Shown: positions 9,421 to 19,540, numbered from the stretch's first letter. The stretch: 64,000 bases of DNA from Candidatus Poseidoniaceae archaeon (GCA_949372645.1 CASIAP010000010.1:1-64000); one strand, 5' to 3'. A program made the numbers and translations. Notes: generated by a model not told the origin, from the sequence alone.

Positions 9421-10800
9421 ATGACGGCGGACATCGACTCTGTAGTGCGCTCATGGGAACACCCCATTGAGACAGGTGAAATGCCGGAAAGTGGTACCGA
9501 ATTCGATGCTATCATTGTTGGCGGAGGTCCTGGGGGCGCTGCAGCAGCTGGATATTTGGCGAAATCCGGCTCCCGTGTCCTGATGATCGAAAAGGAAGTC
9601 TGGCCGCGCGACAAGGTTTGTGGCGACGCCGTCGGTGGAAAATCACTTTCCCACGTCAGTGAACTCGGCGTCAAAGCAGATATTGAAGCGACGCCTCATT
9701 TCAGAGTCACTGGAATTGTTTTCTCTTCTCCAAAGGGCAACACGGTTCGCGTACCATTGCCTGAAGAAGATGTTGAAAGAATGGAAGCGGGGTATGCATT
9801 GCCTCGCGCCCAATTCGATTCATTGCTGTTCGACCGTTGCCAAGCCTTGGTGCGTGGAGCAGGTGGCTCAATTATCCAAGGCGGAGACGTTCGTACTGTT
9901 CTGTTTGATGATGGCGCAGGAGGAGAAGACCCTGGTGAAGGGAGCGGAGATGCCCGACATGCAGCCGGAATTGTTGTTCAAATCGGAGGGAGAAAGGGCG
10001 AAGAGCGAACATTCTACTCCCGTGAATTAGTTGGTGCAGCAGGTTATCGATGTCCTGTAGCTCGCTCGGTAGTCGAGTCATCCTACAGTGAAGTCATGAT
10101 GGATCGAGACCACTATTGCGGTGGATACCGCGAATATTGGCGAAATGTCAAAGGATGCGAAGCTAGTGTTGGTGATATTGAAATTCATTTTGTTGACTCG
10201 GTTATCCCAGGATACTTCTGGCTCTTCCCGGTCTCGGAAAACGTAGTAAATGTCGGCATTGGAATGGTCATGGGCCTTTTGGATAAACAGAAAAAGAAAC
10301 TGAAGGCGCTTCAAGCAGACGTCATTGCAAATCACCCAATGTTCAAAGATCGATTTGCTGAAGCAGAATTGATCCCTGGCTCAGCAAAAGGTTGGCAACT
10401 TCCTTTCGGCTCCCCCCGTAAGAAAAGCAGCAATCAACCCCGCCGTTCAAGCATGAATGGCATTCGGTTGGTTGGCGATGCTGCGTCTTTGATTGATCCG
10501 TTTTCGGGCGAAGGTGTCGGAAATGCATTGGTGACAGGAGAGATGGCAGCTCGGCACATTATGGAAAAAAGACCTTTCCTTGAATATCAAGATGAGGTGT
10601 GGAAGGTACTTGGCCCTGAACTCATCAATTCATATCGAATGCAAAAACTCAGCAGGAAGTCGTGGCTTCTCAACTGGTTTGTCGGAAAGGCAGAGCGTAA
10701 ACCTGTTCTCCAGGAAATGATGACTGAAATGATTGCCAGTAAAGAGGCGCAAGAGAATCTACACTCGCCTTGGTTTATGATGAAAACATTACTGTTTTGA
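9421..10800 (+). CDS. Geranylgeranyl reductase family flavoprotein
   Basis: FDAIIVGGGPGGAAAAGYLAKSG (FAD), RDKVCGDAVGGKSL, GDAASLIDPFSGEGVGNALVTGEMAA. Confidence 0.9.
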   Translation: MTADIDSVVRSWEHPIETGEMPESGTEFDAIIVGGGPGGAAAAGYLAKSGSRVLMIEKEVWPRDKVCGDAVGGKSLSHVSELGVKADIEATPHFRVTGIVFSSPKGNTVRVPLPEEDVERMEAGYALPRAQFDSLLFDRCQALVRGAGGSIIQGGDVRTVLFDDGAGGEDPGEGSGDARHAAGIVVQIGGRKGEERTFYSRELVGAAGYRCPVARSVVESSYSEVMMDRDHYCGGYREYWRNVKGCEASVGDIEIHFVDSVIPGYFWLFPVSENVVNVGIGMVMGLLDKQKKKLKALQADVIANHPMFKDRFAEAELIPGSAKGWQLPFGSPRKKSSNQPRRSSMNGIRLVGDAASLIDPFSGEGVGNALVTGEMAARHIMEKRPFLEYQDEVWKVLGPELINSYRMQKLSRKSWLLNWFVGKAERKPVLQEMMTEMIASKEAQENLHSPWFMMKTLLF

Positions 10801-10809
10801 GGTGAGAAG

Positions 10810-11598
10810 ATGGACGCGAAACTCGACGGAATTGATGCGGTTTTTCTCGATCTCGATGGTACTATTTACCTGGGTAATAAACTGATTAAGGGCGCTCTTG
10901 ATTTTCTTCAACGGTGTGATGAACAGGGCGTTAAGCGTTATTTCTTATCCAATAATTCGAGCCGTTCGGTCAAGCAGTATCTAAAGAAATTACAAGCCTT
11001 TGGCATTCCTGCCGTCGAAGAAGATGTTCTGCTGTCTACTCATGACTTATTGTCATGGCTCAAATCCAACTCAATCACAAAAACGTGGCTCATTGGAACC
11101 GAGGGCATGCGAGAGATGCTTGAAGAAAGGGGCATTGAAACTCAAAGTGAATTTCCAGAATATGTTGTTCTCGGTTATGACACGGAAATCAATTATGAAA
11201 AACTCTCCAAAGCGAGTATCTTCCTTCATGCCGGCACCCCATTAGTCGCAAGTCATCCCGACATGGTATGCCCGTCCCCCGAGGGTGGGTTGCCCGATGT
11301 TGGTGCATATCTTGCCTTACTCAAAACAACAACTGGGGTGGACCCCGTCCACATTGCTGGAAAGCCGAATGCTGGCATGATTTTGCATAAAATAGAGGAT
11401 CTGGGTCTCGACCCGGCGCGTTGCGCCATGGTTGGGGACCGGTTGTATACCGATCTAGCCATGGCGACAAGGGCTGGATGTGTTGGCGTATTGGTACTCT
11501 CTGGTGAAGCGACTATGGATGATGTTTTGGAATTGGAAGTAGGGGCAGAACAGCAACCTACCGTCATCGTTCAAAGCGTTGATGAATTGTTACGGTGA
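10810..11598 (+). CDS. HAD-IIA family sugar/glycolate phosphatase-like hydrolase
   Basis: AVFLDLDGTIYLGNKLI, YFLSNNSSRS, CAMVGDRLYTDLAMATRAGCVGVLVLSGEA. Confidence 0.9.
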   Translation: MDAKLDGIDAVFLDLDGTIYLGNKLIKGALDFLQRCDEQGVKRYFLSNNSSRSVKQYLKKLQAFGIPAVEEDVLLSTHDLLSWLKSNSITKTWLIGTEGMREMLEERGIETQSEFPEYVVLGYDTEINYEKLSKASIFLHAGTPLVASHPDMVCPSPEGGLPDVGAYLALLKTTTGVDPVHIAGKPNAGMILHKIEDLGLDPARCAMVGDRLYTDLAMATRAGCVGVLVLSGEATMDDVLELEVGAEQQPTVIVQSVDELLR

Positions 11599-11607
11599 TG
11601 CGTTTCT

Positions 11608-12519
11608 ATGTCTGCGAGTGTCCGTTGGAAATGGTGGCGTTCCCGTCGCTTGAAACATCCCCCAGATGATATCCACCGCGCTGGCGACCTTGCCGAAATG
11701 CGCTTGTGTAAGCTTTCAAGAGCGGCTGGGCGGGAAAATGGTTGGAAGATTTTTGAATCTGTCCGGATTCCTGACCCGGATGGTGGAAGAAGAGAGATTG
11801 ACATGGTCGTCATTGGGGGAAATACGATGCTGGTGGTAGAACAAAAGCATTGGGCAGGCTCGTTTATCATTACAGATGAACACCATTTCGTTCAAAACAG
11901 AAACAATGGATCTCAACATAATCATGATGGGGTCGCTGACCGCATTGCTCGTAAGGCAAAGATATTGAAAGCGTTACATGAAAAGCGACTTTCACTTTCT
12001 GAAGAAGAATCATTGGAGATGGAGGTGATTGTGGCCATGACTCATCAGCGGCTGGAATGGCCAAAAATACCCCGTGACTTAGCAGCACAAATGGTTGATG
12101 AAGCTGGTTTTATTAAAATCCTTGAAACCACGAGTCCGGGGGAGATGAATCCTGATTTAATGGAAACCCTCGAGGGTTTCAACACCTGGGATGAAGTGCA
12201 TCTCCATGGTGGTTTGATGTTGAAAGGCGATGTGTTTGGCCTTGGATTAGGCGACCAATTGCGGTCATGGTTTGCCGATCGAAAAAGTCCTGTTGAAGCC
12301 ACCACCGAACATAAGCGCTCACTCTTTTCTTTGTTTTCGAATAATCCAAGTGAAGTGACGTTGAAAACGGGCGGGAAGAATATCATCGCAAAAATACCAT
12401 ATGATATGGAGCTCGAAATGCATGTTGTTGGCGAGAAAACTCCGAGGAAAATAAACTGGGCAAATATTACGCATATCAATGTGTCAAAGCCTCCAGTTGA
12501 TTGGGCAAAGAACGTTTGA
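11608..12519 (+). CDS. NERD (nuclease-related) domain protein
   Basis: EIDMVVIGGNTMLVVEQKHWAGSF pattern of the NERD domain. Confidence 0.75.
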   Translation: MSASVRWKWWRSRRLKHPPDDIHRAGDLAEMRLCKLSRAAGRENGWKIFESVRIPDPDGGRREIDMVVIGGNTMLVVEQKHWAGSFIITDEHHFVQNRNNGSQHNHDGVADRIARKAKILKALHEKRLSLSEEESLEMEVIVAMTHQRLEWPKIPRDLAAQMVDEAGFIKILETTSPGEMNPDLMETLEGFNTWDEVHLHGGLMLKGDVFGLGLGDQLRSWFADRKSPVEATTEHKRSLFSLFSNNPSEVTLKTGGKNIIAKIPYDMELEMHVVGEKTPRKINWANITHINVSKPPVDWAKNV

Positions 12520-12534
12520 CGCTCACGAGGTTTG

Positions 12535-12855
12535 ATGTGGGTTGGTCGAACGGCTATGGGCATGGCTGCTGCATGGATTGAGGCGATTGGCTTACTTGCC
12601 GGGGTCATTGGGATTTTTGCTTGGATTCCTCAAATCATTCAGGTTTGGGTTCATAAACGCCACGATGGAATCTCATTGACGACGTTTGCAGTTGTTTCTT
12701 TTGCCCTTGGACTTTGGCTCGTGTATGGGATTCTTGTTGATTCCTTTGCTATGATTGCTGCCAATATAATGACCTTGACAGTCATCGGAGCAGTCATTCT
12801 CGGGGTACTTCGTGTTCGTAAAAACGAACGCCAGCCAGAACAAAATCAATTGTAG
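12535..12855 (+). CDS. SemiSWEET / PQ-loop small sugar-transporter-like protein
   Basis: IGLLAGVIGIFAWIPQIIQVWVHKRHDGISLTTFAVVSFALGLWLVYGI; three TMs with PQ motif. Confidence 0.85.
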   Translation: MWVGRTAMGMAAAWIEAIGLLAGVIGIFAWIPQIIQVWVHKRHDGISLTTFAVVSFALGLWLVYGILVDSFAMIAANIMTLTVIGAVILGVLRVRKNERQPEQNQL

Positions 12856-13859
12856 GATGCCTTAGTCGTTGAGATAATCACGGCACCGATCTTATAGGGG
12901 TCTCCGTTTGATGCTGGTCGTCGATCTTCGAGGCGCCCAACCCAACCATCTTCTGGAACCGTAATTGGGATTCGGATAGATGCCCCACGGTCTGAAACGC
13001 CGTAGGAGAATTGGTCAATCGACTGAGTTTCGTGCAACCCAGTTAATCGCTGATCGTTGAATTCTCCGTAAACGTCCATGTGTTTCTTGACATTCTTACC
13101 GAATTCTTCGCAAATCTTTGTGAACAATTCTTCTCCACCCACATCGCGCATTTTGCCATCAGAGAAATTAGCGTGCATGCCTGAACCGTTCCAATCTCCT
13201 TTAACCGGTTTTGGATGATATTCAATATAGCAGCCGTAGCTTTCGGTGAGGCGGTCCAATAAGTAGCGGGCCAACCACAATTCATCGCCGGCTTTCTTTG
13301 CACCCTTGGCAAAAATTTGGAATTCCCATTGCCCACAGGCTACTTCTTGGTTGATTCCTTCGAAATTAATGCCTGCATCTAAGCACAAATCTGCATGTTC
13401 TTCAACCAATGAGCGGCCATGGGTGTTTCTTCCGCCAACAGAACAGTAGTACATTCCTTGAGGCCCTGGAAATCCGCCAACGGGGAAACCAAGCGGGAGT
13501 TGTGTTTCAGTATCCATGATAAAATATTCTTGCTCAAAACCAAACCAAAAATCTTCGTCGTCGTCTTCAATTGTTGCTCGGCCGTTACTCGAATGCGGAG
13601 TACCATCGGCGTTCATAACTTCACACATAACAAGGAAACCATTGAACCGTTGAGGATCTGGGTATATCGCAACTGGTTTGAGAAGGCAGTCTGAAGAGTT
13701 TCCAACAGCTTGTTTTGTTGAAGAACCATCAAAATTCCACATATCGCATTCTTCAAGGGTTCCAGTGAAGTCTTGTTTCACGATTGTCTTACTACGCATG
13801 TTCTGAGTCGGTGAATATCCATCGAGCCAAATATACTCTAATTTTGCTTTATCCATCAT
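12846..13859 (-). CDS. glnII: Glutamine synthetase, GSII (eukaryotic/rhizobial) type
   Basis: KLEYIWLDGYSPTQNMRSKT, MWNFDGSSTKQAVGNSSDCLLKPVA, NGSGMHANFS, YGVSDRGASIRIP; 337 aa, much shorter than GSI. Confidence 0.95.
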   Translation of the reverse strand: MMDKAKLEYIWLDGYSPTQNMRSKTIVKQDFTGTLEECDMWNFDGSSTKQAVGNSSDCLLKPVAIYPDPQRFNGFLVMCEVMNADGTPHSSNGRATIEDDDEDFWFGFEQEYFIMDTETQLPLGFPVGGFPGPQGMYYCSVGGRNTHGRSLVEEHADLCLDAGINFEGINQEVACGQWEFQIFAKGAKKAGDELWLARYLLDRLTESYGCYIEYHPKPVKGDWNGSGMHANFSDGKMRDVGGEELFTKICEEFGKNVKKHMDVYGEFNDQRLTGLHETQSIDQFSYGVSDRGASIRIPITVPEDGWVGRLEDRRPASNGDPYKIGAVIISTTKASYN

Positions 13860-14080
13860 CGGTATCGATTCAAGGCTTGTGAAGACGGTATATCAACCAT
13901 ACGCTCACCTTTTACCCATTTTAATTTGTCAAATGTTTACTATTTTAAGTTATTTTTAAACTATTGACGACTTATGTTGATTATCATAGCGTTGTTTTTT
14001 ATTCATTTGTTTGTCGGTATTGAAAATATTTGGACAATTGAACAGCACGGTGTAAATCGCCAAATTGGAGGTGAAAGTTG

Positions 14081-14686
14081 ATGCCGACCGATGAACTCTT
14101 TGAGGGTGGTCTCCACGGAGGAACAATGGAAATTCCGACCGGCGGGTATTTGCGGCAGTGGCGCAAATCATTGGGGCTTACGCAGTCCTTGTTGGCTGAG
14201 CGTTCGGGATTGACACAGTCTGTCATTGCGAAAGTTGAGACGGGGTCGGTTGATCCGCGTGCTTCGACACTTCGAAAGATGGTTGGGGCACTCAAGCGAG
14301 AAGAACAACCTGACCAAGCCCATACTGTTGGTGATATTATGATCTCTGAAGTCACGACCTTGGTCCGGACGGATACTGTTCAGTCTGCAATCGACAAAAT
14401 GGTTCTCGGGGGAATCAGTCAGCTCCCCGTCCTCAGCGAAACAGGGTCTGTAGTGGGCCTAGTCTCTGAATCTAGCCTCTTGAAAGGGGATGTGGGTCGA
14501 AGTACTTGCGTCGATGAGGTCATGCGCGTTAACTTCTCAATGGTTGATGTGGATATATCGATTGGTGAAGCGCGTCGACTTCTTAGAGATGAAGAGGTGT
14601 TGCTGGTGAACCGTAGAGGGGTTTTGGTGGGCCTCGTTGGCCGGATTGACATGGTTCGTGCGTTGCGAGCTGGTGACAGTTACTGA
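14081..14686 (+). CDS. XRE-type HTH plus two CBS domains, transcriptional regulator
   Basis: YLRQWRKSLGLTQSLLAERSGLTQSVIAKVETGSVDPRAST (HTH) then a paired CBS region (GDIMISEVTTLVRTDTVQSAIDKMVLGGISQLPVL). SD GGAGGTGA upstream. Confidence 0.88.
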   Translation: MPTDELFEGGLHGGTMEIPTGGYLRQWRKSLGLTQSLLAERSGLTQSVIAKVETGSVDPRASTLRKMVGALKREEQPDQAHTVGDIMISEVTTLVRTDTVQSAIDKMVLGGISQLPVLSETGSVVGLVSESSLLKGDVGRSTCVDEVMRVNFSMVDVDISIGEARRLLRDEEVLLVNRRGVLVGLVGRIDMVRALRAGDSY

Positions 14687-14809
14687 TTCTTAGCTGTGCC
14701 TTCACTTCGGACGTGGCGAGTTGATTATTGGGGTTTTAGATGGTGGGGGGCACGTTACAGTAGAGTGGACGCTTCAGACGTTCAAGGTCTCTGTCGATAC
14801 GCTCTAGAA

Positions 14810-16591
14810 TCACTGATTGTTGGCTGCGTCTTCACCTTGGGGGGTGATCAAAACATTGCTTCCATCACGATCAATGTGTGGCACAGAGAGGACGCCGCCA
14901 TTCACTGTAATGGGGCACAATACTCCGCAAGCAGGAGCGAGATAGTCTTCTCCTGTTTCTGTCAGTACAAGTCGAATGCCATGTCCTGCAGGCAAGAGGG
15001 CGTCAATGGCTTGAAATTCCATGAGCATCGTGAGGCTTTGGCCTGGGAGAACGGTGGTTGGTTCACTGCCGCCTTGGTGGTATCGAATGTCCATGGTTGC
15101 ATGGCCGATGCGGAGGTTGGTTTCTGCATCTTGAATCTCAACAAAGATTTGCCCACCATCCATGGCTGCTTGCACTTCAAGGTGGAGGGTTGTGAGTCCT
15201 GAAATGTGGATGTCGGACTCAATGCTGAGTGCGGCGCATTCAATCACAACGCCACTCACGCTTCCGCCGGAGCCAGAAACTCCTTGCACTCGAGTTCCAG
15301 TTTGAACGCATGTATCGAGCGGAACTTCAGTTGAGCTTCGGTCAAGTGGCGGCCATGTATCTTCGATTCGCCATTGTCCATCGTTACGTTGGATTTGGGC
15401 GTGGAGTTCTGGCTTCTCTCCGATCCCTTTCAAGTAATACTCAAACCATTCAAACAAATCTTGGCCCCAATCCCAGCGCGTCATGTTTTCAATCGCTTCC
15501 CCGCCGTATCCGCTTTCTTGTGCATTGTGTTTTGACCATTGGTCTGGATAGTTGTGCTCCCATTGACCGAGCATGCCTCGAACATCAAAACCTGCATCGA
15601 TGAACATCTGGTACCACGGGAAAACCTGGTGAGGGTCGACGTTCCAATCTTGCATTCCCTGGACCCAGTAGACACTGCCATTATAATTGGTAAGTGCCTT
15701 CGAAATGTGTTCTCTTTCTTCGTAATAGTTCGCCATGTAAGGGTCTAATTCACCCATGCCGTACGTCACTGGGCCTGCAAAAAGACCTTCGATAATATCG
15801 GGGCAAACGTTGTCCAGATCTTCCCCGTTATAATCGACAGTGCTGCCGAAATAATTCATATGCATCACTTGGCTACGAGCCTCTGCACTTCCATTTTTGT
15901 AGAGAAGTGGGTGGAGTCCGGTTGTGCCTGAAATTGGAACGATGGTCGCAAGGTGTTCACTGCCATGGACGGCTGCTTCCCATTGTGTTGCACCTTCGTA
16001 GGACTTTCCATACAATCCGACTTTCCCGTTGGACCAGTTTTGTGTACCGAGCCATTCAACTGCTTGATGAATTCCCCAGCCTTCTCCTTCACCGCGATAA
16101 TCGAAACATCCTGAAGATTCTTCGGTTCCGAAAACGGATACTTGAGCAAATGCATAGCCGTGTGGAATGTAATTATCGTAAATAAACTCGCCACGCCCAC
16201 CGCCCACGACATTGGTCGCGCCAGATTCATCACCGGGCTGGCCAAAAGAAAAATATGGACTGACTACGGCGATAACAGGGACTGTTTCACCCATTTCTGT
16301 GTTTGATGGTAACCAGTATGAGAGGTGGACGTTTGCAGTCGCTGGACCGGTTTCCCATACGCTAGAGGTGTCTACTTCGAAGGTCGCTTCTTGAACTTCG
16401 AGAGCCGTGTATGGTCCAGGTTGTAGGACGTAAGAGTAACTGTCTGTCCAATTCCAATCAAGCGTGTGACGTTCCCACTCCGTCGGATACAGTGTCGATT
16501 CATCCGTTTCTATCTCTGAAGATTCGCCCCCGAAACAACCCGATAGAGGGCCGAGGAAGATCAGCAGAGACAGGAACACAGCGATTCGCAT
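14810..16591 (-). CDS. CocE/NonD-family (X-Pro dipeptidyl-peptidase-like) hydrolase, secreted lipoprotein
   Basis: Signal peptide with lipobox LSGCFG; VGLYGKSYEGATQWEAA (Ser nucleophile), C-terminal jelly-roll region. Confidence 0.82.
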   Translation of the reverse strand: MRIAVFLSLLIFLGPLSGCFGGESSEIETDESTLYPTEWERHTLDWNWTDSYSYVLQPGPYTALEVQEATFEVDTSSVWETGPATANVHLSYWLPSNTEMGETVPVIAVVSPYFSFGQPGDESGATNVVGGGRGEFIYDNYIPHGYAFAQVSVFGTEESSGCFDYRGEGEGWGIHQAVEWLGTQNWSNGKVGLYGKSYEGATQWEAAVHGSEHLATIVPISGTTGLHPLLYKNGSAEARSQVMHMNYFGSTVDYNGEDLDNVCPDIIEGLFAGPVTYGMGELDPYMANYYEEREHISKALTNYNGSVYWVQGMQDWNVDPHQVFPWYQMFIDAGFDVRGMLGQWEHNYPDQWSKHNAQESGYGGEAIENMTRWDWGQDLFEWFEYYLKGIGEKPELHAQIQRNDGQWRIEDTWPPLDRSSTEVPLDTCVQTGTRVQGVSGSGGSVSGVVIECAALSIESDIHISGLTTLHLEVQAAMDGGQIFVEIQDAETNLRIGHATMDIRYHQGGSEPTTVLPGQSLTMLMEFQAIDALLPAGHGIRLVLTETGEDYLAPACGVLCPITVNGGVLSVPHIDRDGSNVLITPQGEDAANNQ

Positions 16592-16671
16592 TGGTTAGGG
16601 GGCGGGGCGGGGTGGCATGAATGTGATGTTTGTTGGACGATACATAAGAGGGGGGGGCTCTTGGGACTGCT

Positions 16672-17685
16672 ATGCGTGTTCTCGTTACTGGTGCTGCTGG
16701 CTTCATCGGCTCGCATGTCGTTCACCTCTTGTTAGAAAGGGGTCATCGTGTTCGAGCAACTGCTCGGAATCCTACCAATGCTCAGTTCCTCAATGAATTC
16801 TCAAAAAGCGATAACGCGTCTCTTGAAATCATACAGATGGATTTGTTTGACAAGGATGAGGTTGAGGCTGCAGTTGATGGATGTGAAGTTGTCATTCATT
16901 GTGCTGCGGCGTTAATGATTGGTGTGCGGGATGCTCAGCGCGATGTTGTCGACCCTTCGGTTCTTGGGACAGAAAACCTCTGCAGCGCGATACAAAAGGC
17001 GGGATCTGTTCACACCATTATTCATACTTCATCTGTGGCGGCCATCAGAAGAACTCGTTGTAAAAATGGACAGGTATTCACCTCTTCCGATTGGTGTGAC
17101 GATGCTTCGGTCGAGTCCAATCCCTATGGGTTGGCGAAGGCTGAAGCGGAGCATGTTATGCGGAATTTCGTCGGCCAGCAACCCGAGGTGGAGCGTCAAC
17201 GACTCGTAACCATCCATCCCTCGATTGTGTTTGGTCCGGTGTTTCACAAACGCCACACAAAGGGTTCGATGGCTTATCTCAAACATTTTACTGGCCGATT
17301 ACCGTTTGTACTCCATACGCATCTGAATTTTGTTGATGTGCGGGATGTGGCCGAGGCGCATGTTACTGCCATCGATATGGGGAAGGATGGCAGCCGGTAT
17401 ATTTTGCATAAAGAAGGCATGTGGATGCAAGATATTGGGCGCAGTTTACGTCAATTCCTCCCTGGGAAAAAATGGGCTACGTTTTGTCTCCCTTCACCAT
17501 TCGCTACCGTAATGGCTGCATTCCACCCAAAACTTACTGTTCAACAAGTTCGCTCTTCACTCGGCAGATATGTCGATTACGATATTGGAACAATGGAAGA
17601 GGATTTGCAGTTCGAACTTCGCTCAACGAAGCAAACGCTCACGGATTCAATCGAATCTTTGTCGGCTTTAAGCCGTAAGGTATGA
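16672..17685 (+). CDS. NAD-dependent epimerase/dehydratase (extended SDR)
   Basis: MRVLVTGAAGFIGSHVVHLLLERGHRVRATAR; NPYGLAKAEAE active-site-type motif. Confidence 0.9.
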   Translation: MRVLVTGAAGFIGSHVVHLLLERGHRVRATARNPTNAQFLNEFSKSDNASLEIIQMDLFDKDEVEAAVDGCEVVIHCAAALMIGVRDAQRDVVDPSVLGTENLCSAIQKAGSVHTIIHTSSVAAIRRTRCKNGQVFTSSDWCDDASVESNPYGLAKAEAEHVMRNFVGQQPEVERQRLVTIHPSIVFGPVFHKRHTKGSMAYLKHFTGRLPFVLHTHLNFVDVRDVAEAHVTAIDMGKDGSRYILHKEGMWMQDIGRSLRQFLPGKKWATFCLPSPFATVMAAFHPKLTVQQVRSSLGRYVDYDIGTMEEDLQFELRSTKQTLTDSIESLSALSRKV

Positions 17686-18513
17686 GTGGCGCGACCCACT
17701 GGCATTACCATGCAGGCGAACGAGTCATGGGGTCGCCGTTGGAGTGAGAACTCACTCGCAATGGCCCGCACCTATATGGAAGTGGCTTGCAGAAAAGAGA
17801 GCCTCGTTTGTCTCGCTGCCGACCGATCTACGATGGCGGAATTGAACCAGTTGATCGATGAAGTGGGGACCTATCTGGCTGCTCTCAAAACTCATGTAGA
17901 CCTGGTTGACGATTGGACACCAGAGGCGTGGTCTGTGTTTTGTGCAAAGGCTTCTGCGGCCGATTTGTTGATTTTTGAAGACAGAAAGTTTGCAGATATC
18001 GGAGGGATTAGCCGTAAACAAATGTCGGGGGTTTACAATATTCGTTCTTGGGCCGATCTCGTTACTGCGCATCTCATTTCCGGGCCCGATATTGTCGATG
18101 GATTACAAGCGGGGTGGGCTGATGTCGGAAGAGAAGGTGGCGTACTTCTCTTGGCCCAAATGTCAAGCAGAGGCAATTTACTCGAACCCGACTATACTGC
18201 AAAAGTAGTCTCGGTGGGTAAATCTCACCCAGGTGTTTTTGGATTCATTGGAAACGGTTCCCGCCCAGGGGAATTGAAATTATTACGGCAAGCGGTTGGT
18301 GCTGGGAAACTCATTTGGACGCCGGGCGTCAATCTTACTGTCGGTGATGGGGAAATGGGCCAGCGTTATGGCGACCCTCGCGAAGCTGTTCTTGCTGGCT
18401 CGGATTGTATCATTGTAGGTTCGGGAATTCACAAGGCAGCAAACCCAGCACAACAAGCAAAGGCGTATGCTGAGGCTTCATGGAATGCACTGCTTGAACG
18501 AAACCAAGAGTGA
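17686..18513 (+). CDS. pyrF: Orotidine-5'-phosphate decarboxylase, URA3-like
   Basis: LVCLAADRSTMAELNQL..ALKTHVDLVDDWTPE..LLIFEDRKFADIGGISRKQMSGVYNIRSWADLVTAH. Start may be GTG 17686 or ATG 17710. Confidence 0.9.
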   Translation: MARPTGITMQANESWGRRWSENSLAMARTYMEVACRKESLVCLAADRSTMAELNQLIDEVGTYLAALKTHVDLVDDWTPEAWSVFCAKASAADLLIFEDRKFADIGGISRKQMSGVYNIRSWADLVTAHLISGPDIVDGLQAGWADVGREGGVLLLAQMSSRGNLLEPDYTAKVVSVGKSHPGVFGFIGNGSRPGELKLLRQAVGAGKLIWTPGVNLTVGDGEMGQRYGDPREAVLAGSDCIIVGSGIHKAANPAQQAKAYAEASWNALLERNQE

Positions 18514-18523
18514 GTATGATACA

Positions 18524-18799
18524 ATGATTATTCCTTTCTTGTGGCTTGTAGTTGTGAGTTTATTTGGAGTGTCGGCGTGGATTATTTGGCGCGCTGGGAA
18601 GAAAGCGGCTTCACTCGATTTTCGTCTTTTACAAAATGATGCGTCGTTACTTGAAGACAAAGGTGTCATCGTGGCTCAAATGACTGGGTTGCCCCCCGGT
18701 GCACGTGTTGTTCCGGGTGCATATGTTTTCATTACCCCCGTGCAACCCACTCCCGTAAGAACAATGAATGAAACAGAAGTCTCAATTTGGCAAAAGTAG
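18524..18799 (+). CDS. Small single-TM hypothetical protein
   Basis: MIIPFLWLVVVSLFGVSAWIIWRAGKKAASL...; fits between flanking genes without overlap. Confidence 0.6.
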   Translation: MIIPFLWLVVVSLFGVSAWIIWRAGKKAASLDFRLLQNDASLLEDKGVIVAQMTGLPPGARVVPGAYVFITPVQPTPVRTMNETEVSIWQK

Positions 18800-18805
18800 A
18801 TGTTT

Positions 18806-19486
18806 TTAATTGAATCCTGTGATTCCCTTTTCAGCGGCATAGACATACAATCCCGCCCCTACTAATGTTAAAACAATTAACAATTTGAAAATTCGGCGCT
18901 TTGGTTTGACAGTTGTTTCTGGGGTGAGGGTGGCTTCTAACACTGGGAGGGTGGGTACAGGAAGGTCTGGTAAATCCAAGAGAGGCATGCCCGGCAAAGG
19001 TGGCAGGGCCATGAGGCCTTCATCGGGTTGTGGTTTGATTCGGTCTTCTGGATAGAGTTGATCGAGGTCTTCAAGTCCAGGCGCTTCCGGAATTGGGCCG
19101 AGAATCTGATCCCAGCGTTCTTCGATGACTGTCGAAGAAATGGGTTTTTCAAGCCAAGCAACAGCACCAGCAGAATAGCTCGCGTCCTCTGCCAATTGGG
19201 CCTGTCTGCGAGAAGCGATGAAAACAATACGGCTTTCTCCACCGTGTTCTCGCATTTCTAAAGCAGCAAGATGGCCGTCAAGAGAAGGGAGGTCCAAGGC
19301 AATAACCACCAGTTCTGGGTCGATTCGGATATATTCGTCAACTGCTTGGTCGCCGTCTTCACATACCTCGACATTGAATTCTCGGATTTTGAATACGTCG
19401 CGGAGTCGGATCAGGGACATTGGATTATTATCCACAATGAGAACCGTTGGTGCGGTTTCTTCAGCTGTCGGCGTAACGTAAGCCAT
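18806..19486 (-). CDS. Receiver (REC) domain protein with proline-rich linker and C-terminal TM helix
   Basis: VLIVDNNPMSLIRLRDVFKIREF, VIALDLPSLDGHLAALEM (phospho-Asp), FIASRR, WLEKPIS; C-term KLLIVLTLVGAGLYVYAAEKG. Confidence 0.82.
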   Translation of the reverse strand: MAYVTPTAEETAPTVLIVDNNPMSLIRLRDVFKIREFNVEVCEDGDQAVDEYIRIDPELVVIALDLPSLDGHLAALEMREHGGESRIVFIASRRQAQLAEDASYSAGAVAWLEKPISSTVIEERWDQILGPIPEAPGLEDLDQLYPEDRIKPQPDEGLMALPPLPGMPLLDLPDLPVPTLPVLEATLTPETTVKPKRRIFKLLIVLTLVGAGLYVYAAEKGITGFN

Positions 19487-19540
19487 GTGAATCATTCCGC
19501 TGAAATCGCCATTACACATCAAATAACCGCACAACAAAGG

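Noticed and set aside
11608-12855. Defence island suggested by the NERD-domain protein
   Set aside because: Neighbours are a HAD phosphatase and a SemiSWEET, with no restriction, toxin or helicase genes; NERD alone is insufficient.
14696-15202. Plus-strand ORF (168 aa)
   Set aside because: Mostly antisense to the CocE-like gene; no supporting motif.
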